Source of the DNA: Chimaeribacter coloradensis
GTDB lineage: Bacteria; Pseudomonadota; Gammaproteobacteria; Enterobacterales; Enterobacteriaceae
NCBI RefSeq assembly: GCF_002858715.1
Contig: NZ_PJZH01000030.1
Location: 1 to 41,139, forward strand
DNA length: 41,139 nt
Reading direction: 5' to 3'
Shown here: positions 39,524 through 41,139 of the stretch, piece by piece
Numbering within the stretch: position 1 is the stretch's first letter
Layout of the letters: each line of letters begins with the position of its first letter
Program-made: the position numbers and the translations under genes
Notes under the pieces: generated by a model
Seen by the model: the letters and a program-made list of their open reading frames with translations, nothing else
Database searches by the model: none
What the model was told of the DNA's origin: nothing

Positions 39524-39600
39524 CGGCGAGTAGCGCAGCTTGGTAGCGCAACTGGTTTGGGACCAGTGGGTCGGAGGTTCGAATCCTCTCTCGCCGACCA
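39524..39600 (+). tRNA. proM: tRNA-Pro (TGG)
   Basis: A 77-base tRNA with anticodon TGG in TTTGGGA, acceptor CGGCGAG pairing with CTCGCCG and encoded CCA. It appears the same as E. coli proM and closes the cluster. Confidence 0.97.
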
Positions 39601-39610
39601 CATTCAGAAT

Positions 39611-39632
39611 AACCCCGCTATGCGGGGTTTTT
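39611..39632 (+). terminator. Terminator of the tRNA operon
   Basis: AACCCCGC and GCGGGGTT pair around TAT and a T run follows, starting 11 bases after tRNA-Pro. Confidence 0.92.
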
Positions 39633-39760
39633 CGCTTTCTGGCGTCCGCCTTTCTCTGCGTTGTTTCCTTTCTCTCTGTGCTCCCCTGATTTTTGGTTAT
39701 CGCCTGCTTAGAGAGGCATATTCACTTTCTATTTGTGCTTTTTGCGCGCGTCAGCGGCGT

Positions 39761-39778
39761 TGTCGTCTAGTGACAACA
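39761..39778 (+). promoter_or_regulatory. Possible degenerate third GlrR site
   Basis: TGTC at 39761 with AACA after 10 bases matches the GlrR pattern TGTC-N10-GACA at all but one base; a perfect inverted repeat GTTGTC-N7-GACAAC (39759-39777) overlaps it. Either an upstream weak site or another regulator's operator. Confidence 0.35.
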
Positions 39779-39792
39779 ACAGCGCAATCGTC

Positions 39793-39810
39793 TGTCGCTG
39801 CGCGGTGACA
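39793..39810 (+). promoter_or_regulatory. GlrR activator site (upstream)
   Basis: TGTC-N10-GACA, a perfect match to the described binding pattern of the response regulator GlrR, which activates glmY and, in many enterobacteria, glmZ. Centred about 225 bases before glmZ. Confidence 0.7.
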
Positions 39811-39855
39811 TATAAACGTCTGAATTAAAAAGATAATTATTGGAAGCGCTGCCGT

Positions 39856-39873
39856 TGTCGTTTCAGGGCGACA
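39856..39873 (+). promoter_or_regulatory. GlrR activator site (downstream)
   Basis: A second perfect TGTC-N10-GACA, 63 bases after the first, i.e. six helical turns, so both sites face the same side of the DNA. Enhancer distance to the sigma-54 promoter is about 160 bases. Confidence 0.72.
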
Positions 39874-39958
39874 GAAAAGGAAGCTGCGGCAGTAGGATTT
39901 GACGCTGAGTCCGGAACCCGGCTTTTCTGAGAAATTAAACCAAATAAAAAACCTTTTA

Positions 39959-39971
39959 AATCAAATAACTA
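39959..39971 (+). promoter_or_regulatory. Candidate IHF site before glmZ
   Basis: AATCAAATAACTA matches WATCAANNNNTTR at all but one defined base, in strongly AT-rich DNA between the GlrR sites and the promoter, where IHF is needed to bend an enhancer to a sigma-54 promoter. Confidence 0.5.
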
Positions 39972-39999
39972 AATTTTTAATCAGCAGAGCGATGAAAAT

Positions 40000-40015
40000 T
40001 GGCACGGCATATGCA
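40000..40015 (+). promoter_or_regulatory. Sigma-54 promoter of glmZ
   Basis: TGGCACGGCATATGCA fits TGGCACG-N4-TTGCA; the invariant GG (40001-40002) and GC (40013-40014) are 10 bases apart. The predicted start at 40026/40027 coincides with the first base of GlmZ. An overlapping sigma-70 box (TACTTT or TATGCG) cannot be ruled out. Confidence 0.8.
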
Positions 40016-40026
40016 ATACTTTATGC

Positions 40027-40234
40027 GTAGATGCTCATTCACCCTGTTATGACTGCTTCGGCTTCATAAAACCTGGAATGATGCAGAGCCAATTTCGGTA
40101 CCTAGTGTCCACCTTATCGATAACCCCGGTTATCACCAAGCGGACATAACGTTGAGTGAGGTACCACCCCCAGTTGTCCTAGACCTGAATTTGCTTGTTT
40201 GAACACTTGTCCCGGCGGGCAAGTGTTTTTTTTT
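40027..40234 (+). ncRNA. glmZ: Small RNA GlmZ
   Basis: The 208-base RNA (E. coli 207) starts GTAGATGCTCATTC as in E. coli, contains the conserved block ACAACGTTGAGTGA-like segment (ATAACGTTGAGTGAGGTACC) and the glmS-pairing region around GTTGTCCTAGACCTG, and ends in a terminator stem AACACTTG/CAAGTGTT with eight or more T. GlmZ with Hfq activates translation of glmS (glucosamine-6-phosphate synthase) and is cut by RNase E/RapZ unless GlmY titrates RapZ. Position before hemY agrees with E. coli. Confidence 0.93.
40202..40234 (+). terminator. Terminator forming the 3' end of GlmZ
   Basis: AACACTTG (40202-40209) with CAAGTGTT around an inner CCC-GGC-GGG hairpin, followed by a long T run to 40234. 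Confidence 0.93.
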
Positions 40235-40257
40235 GCCTGTCGCCCGGCAGCAGGCGT

Positions 40258-40284
40258 AAAAAAGGCCCCCAGAAGGAGCCTTTT
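40258..40284 (-). terminator. Terminator of hemY (hemCDXY operon)
   Basis: On the minus strand AAAAGGC pairs with GCCTTTTTT around an imperfect CC/GG inner stem; it begins 21 bases beyond the hemY stop. It should close the hemCDXY transcript. Confidence 0.75.
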
Positions 40285-40305
40285 CAACAGGGACTGATTG
40301 ACGGG

Positions 40306-41139
40306 TTACGCTTCCGGGCGCTGCAGGGTGAGGAGCAACCCTTCGCGCCGCAGCTGCGCGGCCTCTTCAGGCTTATGCAGCTTGTCCAGCGTGTCGGCCA
40401 GCCAGGCGTAATCATAGCCGTCCGGGCGCTCTGCCAGCGCGGCGCGGAAACACTCGCTCGCGGCCTGCCATTCGCCGTGTTTCATCAGCATCTGGCCCAG
40501 CGTGCTGTTCAGCAGCGGGGTCGCGCCGTGCTGTTTGATTTGCTGGCGCAGCACTTTCTCAAGCTGTTCAGGGTTGCCGGACTTCAGGCGCGGCATCAGC
40601 AGCACCAGGCGCGGATCGTAATGGCGCTTCAGTCCATCCAGCAACACTTCCTGTGCCATGTCATGGTCGTTACAGGCGATCAGGTTTTCCGTCATGGCGA
40701 TCTGCAGCGCCGTATCGTGGCGGGTTTTGCGGTTCTGATCTTTCCACCAGCGCTTCAGGCCATCGCTGCCCTCTTTCGCCATCACCTCGTTCATCAGGCC
40801 GATGTAGGCCTGCTCGCGCAAGGTCTGAAGATGGGCGTCGTCGTACAGGTGGATTTTCGCCATCGACGGGATAATGCCCAGCAGCGCATCAAAGGCCCCG
40901 CTGCGCAAATACGCCTGCTCAGCCAGACGCAGCACTTCCGGGTGACGCGGTGCCTGACCGACCAGATTATCGACGCCGTGGCGCGCCGCATGGATTTCAC
41001 CCTGAGCCAGCTGAATACGCACGCGGGTAATGTCCACCGGCAGCTGATCGTTATCGGCAATCTCTGCCGCCCGTTCCAGATACTGGTTGGTGCGGAAATC
41101 ATCCCCGCGCTGCTGGGCGGCTTCCGCGGCCAGCAAATG
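40306..41139 (-). CDS. hemY: HemY, heme-locus TPR membrane protein (C-terminal part)
   Basis: The last 277 residues of HemY are present; the gene runs out of the window at its 5' side, so no start can be given (E. coli HemY has 398 residues, with two N-terminal membrane segments that are outside). The visible part is a helical TPR array, with LLAAEAAQQRGDDFRTNQYLERAAE, ITRVRIQLAQGEIHAARHGVDNL, RHPEVLRLAEQAYLR, KHGEWQAASECFRAAL and YDYAWLADTLDKLHKPEEAAQLRREGL as in E. coli. It is the last gene of hemCDXY; its function in heme metabolism is unclear. Confidence 0.95.
   Translation of the reverse strand, partial: HLLAAEAAQQRGDDFRTNQYLERAAEIADNDQLPVDITRVRIQLAQGEIHAARHGVDNLVGQAPRHPEVLRLAEQAYLRSGAFDALLGIIPSMAKIHLYDDAHLQTLREQAYIGLMNEVMAKEGSDGLKRWWKDQNRKTRHDTALQIAMTENLIACNDHDMAQEVLLDGLKRHYDPRLVLLMPRLKSGNPEQLEKVLRQQIKQHGATPLLNSTLGQMLMKHGEWQAASECFRAALAERPDGYDYAWLADTLDKLHKPEEAAQLRREGLLLTLQRPEA

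Larger units (their letters stand above)
39633..40026 (+). other. Control region of glmZ; no protein gene
   Basis: About 390 bases between the tRNA operon terminator and glmZ. E. coli has aslB and aslA in this interval; neither is present here. The stretch holds GlrR-type sites, an AT-rich region with an IHF-like site and a sigma-54 promoter, listed separately. 39633-39758 shows nothing recognisable. Confidence 0.7.

Overview
The window looks like core chromosome of an enterobacterium (order Enterobacterales). Its backbone matches the E. coli 85-min segment from the distal end of an rRNA operon (aspT-trpT) through hdfR, maoP, comM/yifB, ilvLXGMEDA, ilvY-ilvC, ppiC, rep, gppA-rhlB, trxA, rho, the enterobacterial common antigen (wec) operon, yifK and argX-hisR-leuT-proM to hemY. 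The sequence is GC-rich in the coding parts. Intact ilvG, sigma-54-type control signals in front of glmZ and no aslB/aslA before hemY suggest a relative outside the E. coli group (a Serratia/Rahnella-like or other non-Escherichia genus is a guess). No phage, insertion sequence, CRISPR array or toxin-antitoxin module was seen.

Layout. 1-160: tRNA-Asp (first base cut off) and tRNA-Trp with a terminator. 219-5180: a short heptanucleotide repeat, then a four-gene ABC transporter closely matching E. coli ytfQ-ytfR-ytfT-yjfF (galactofuranose uptake), in a place where E. coli has nothing between trpT and hdfR. 5177-8025: hdfR, maoP, comM. 8282-17643: isoleucine/valine biosynthesis, with leader peptide ilvL, attenuator, the tiny ilvX, ilvGMEDA, then divergent ilvY/ilvC. 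17661-25190: ppiC, rep, gppA, rhlB, trxA, rho. 25443-37284: wecA-wzzE-wecB-wecC-rffH-wecD-wecE-wzxE-wecF-wzyE-wecG, which makes, flips and polymerises the ECA trisaccharide; rffG, normally between wecC and rffH, is absent. 37597-38991: amino-acid permease yifK. 39085-39632: a four-tRNA operon (Arg-His-Leu-Pro) with a strong stringent-type promoter. 39761-40234: the sRNA glmZ with a sigma-54 promoter, an IHF-like site and two perfect GlrR-type sites. 40306-end: the C-terminal part of hemY.

How the parts work together. The ilv genes convert threonine and pyruvate to Ile/Val; attenuation at ilvL, activation of ilvC by IlvY, and a GcvB-type sRNA target in front of ilvC tie them to amino-acid supply, and yifK carries the same GcvB motif. 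The wec operon is one tightly packed transcription unit with several ATGA overlaps. The most useful second-look items are the missing rffG and the palindrome at that junction, the long G-U-containing RNA hairpin between trxA and rho, the regulatory array of glmZ, the placement of the transporter cassette, and the conserved micro-ORF ilvX. No clearly new biological system was found; most of the window is conserved housekeeping DNA.
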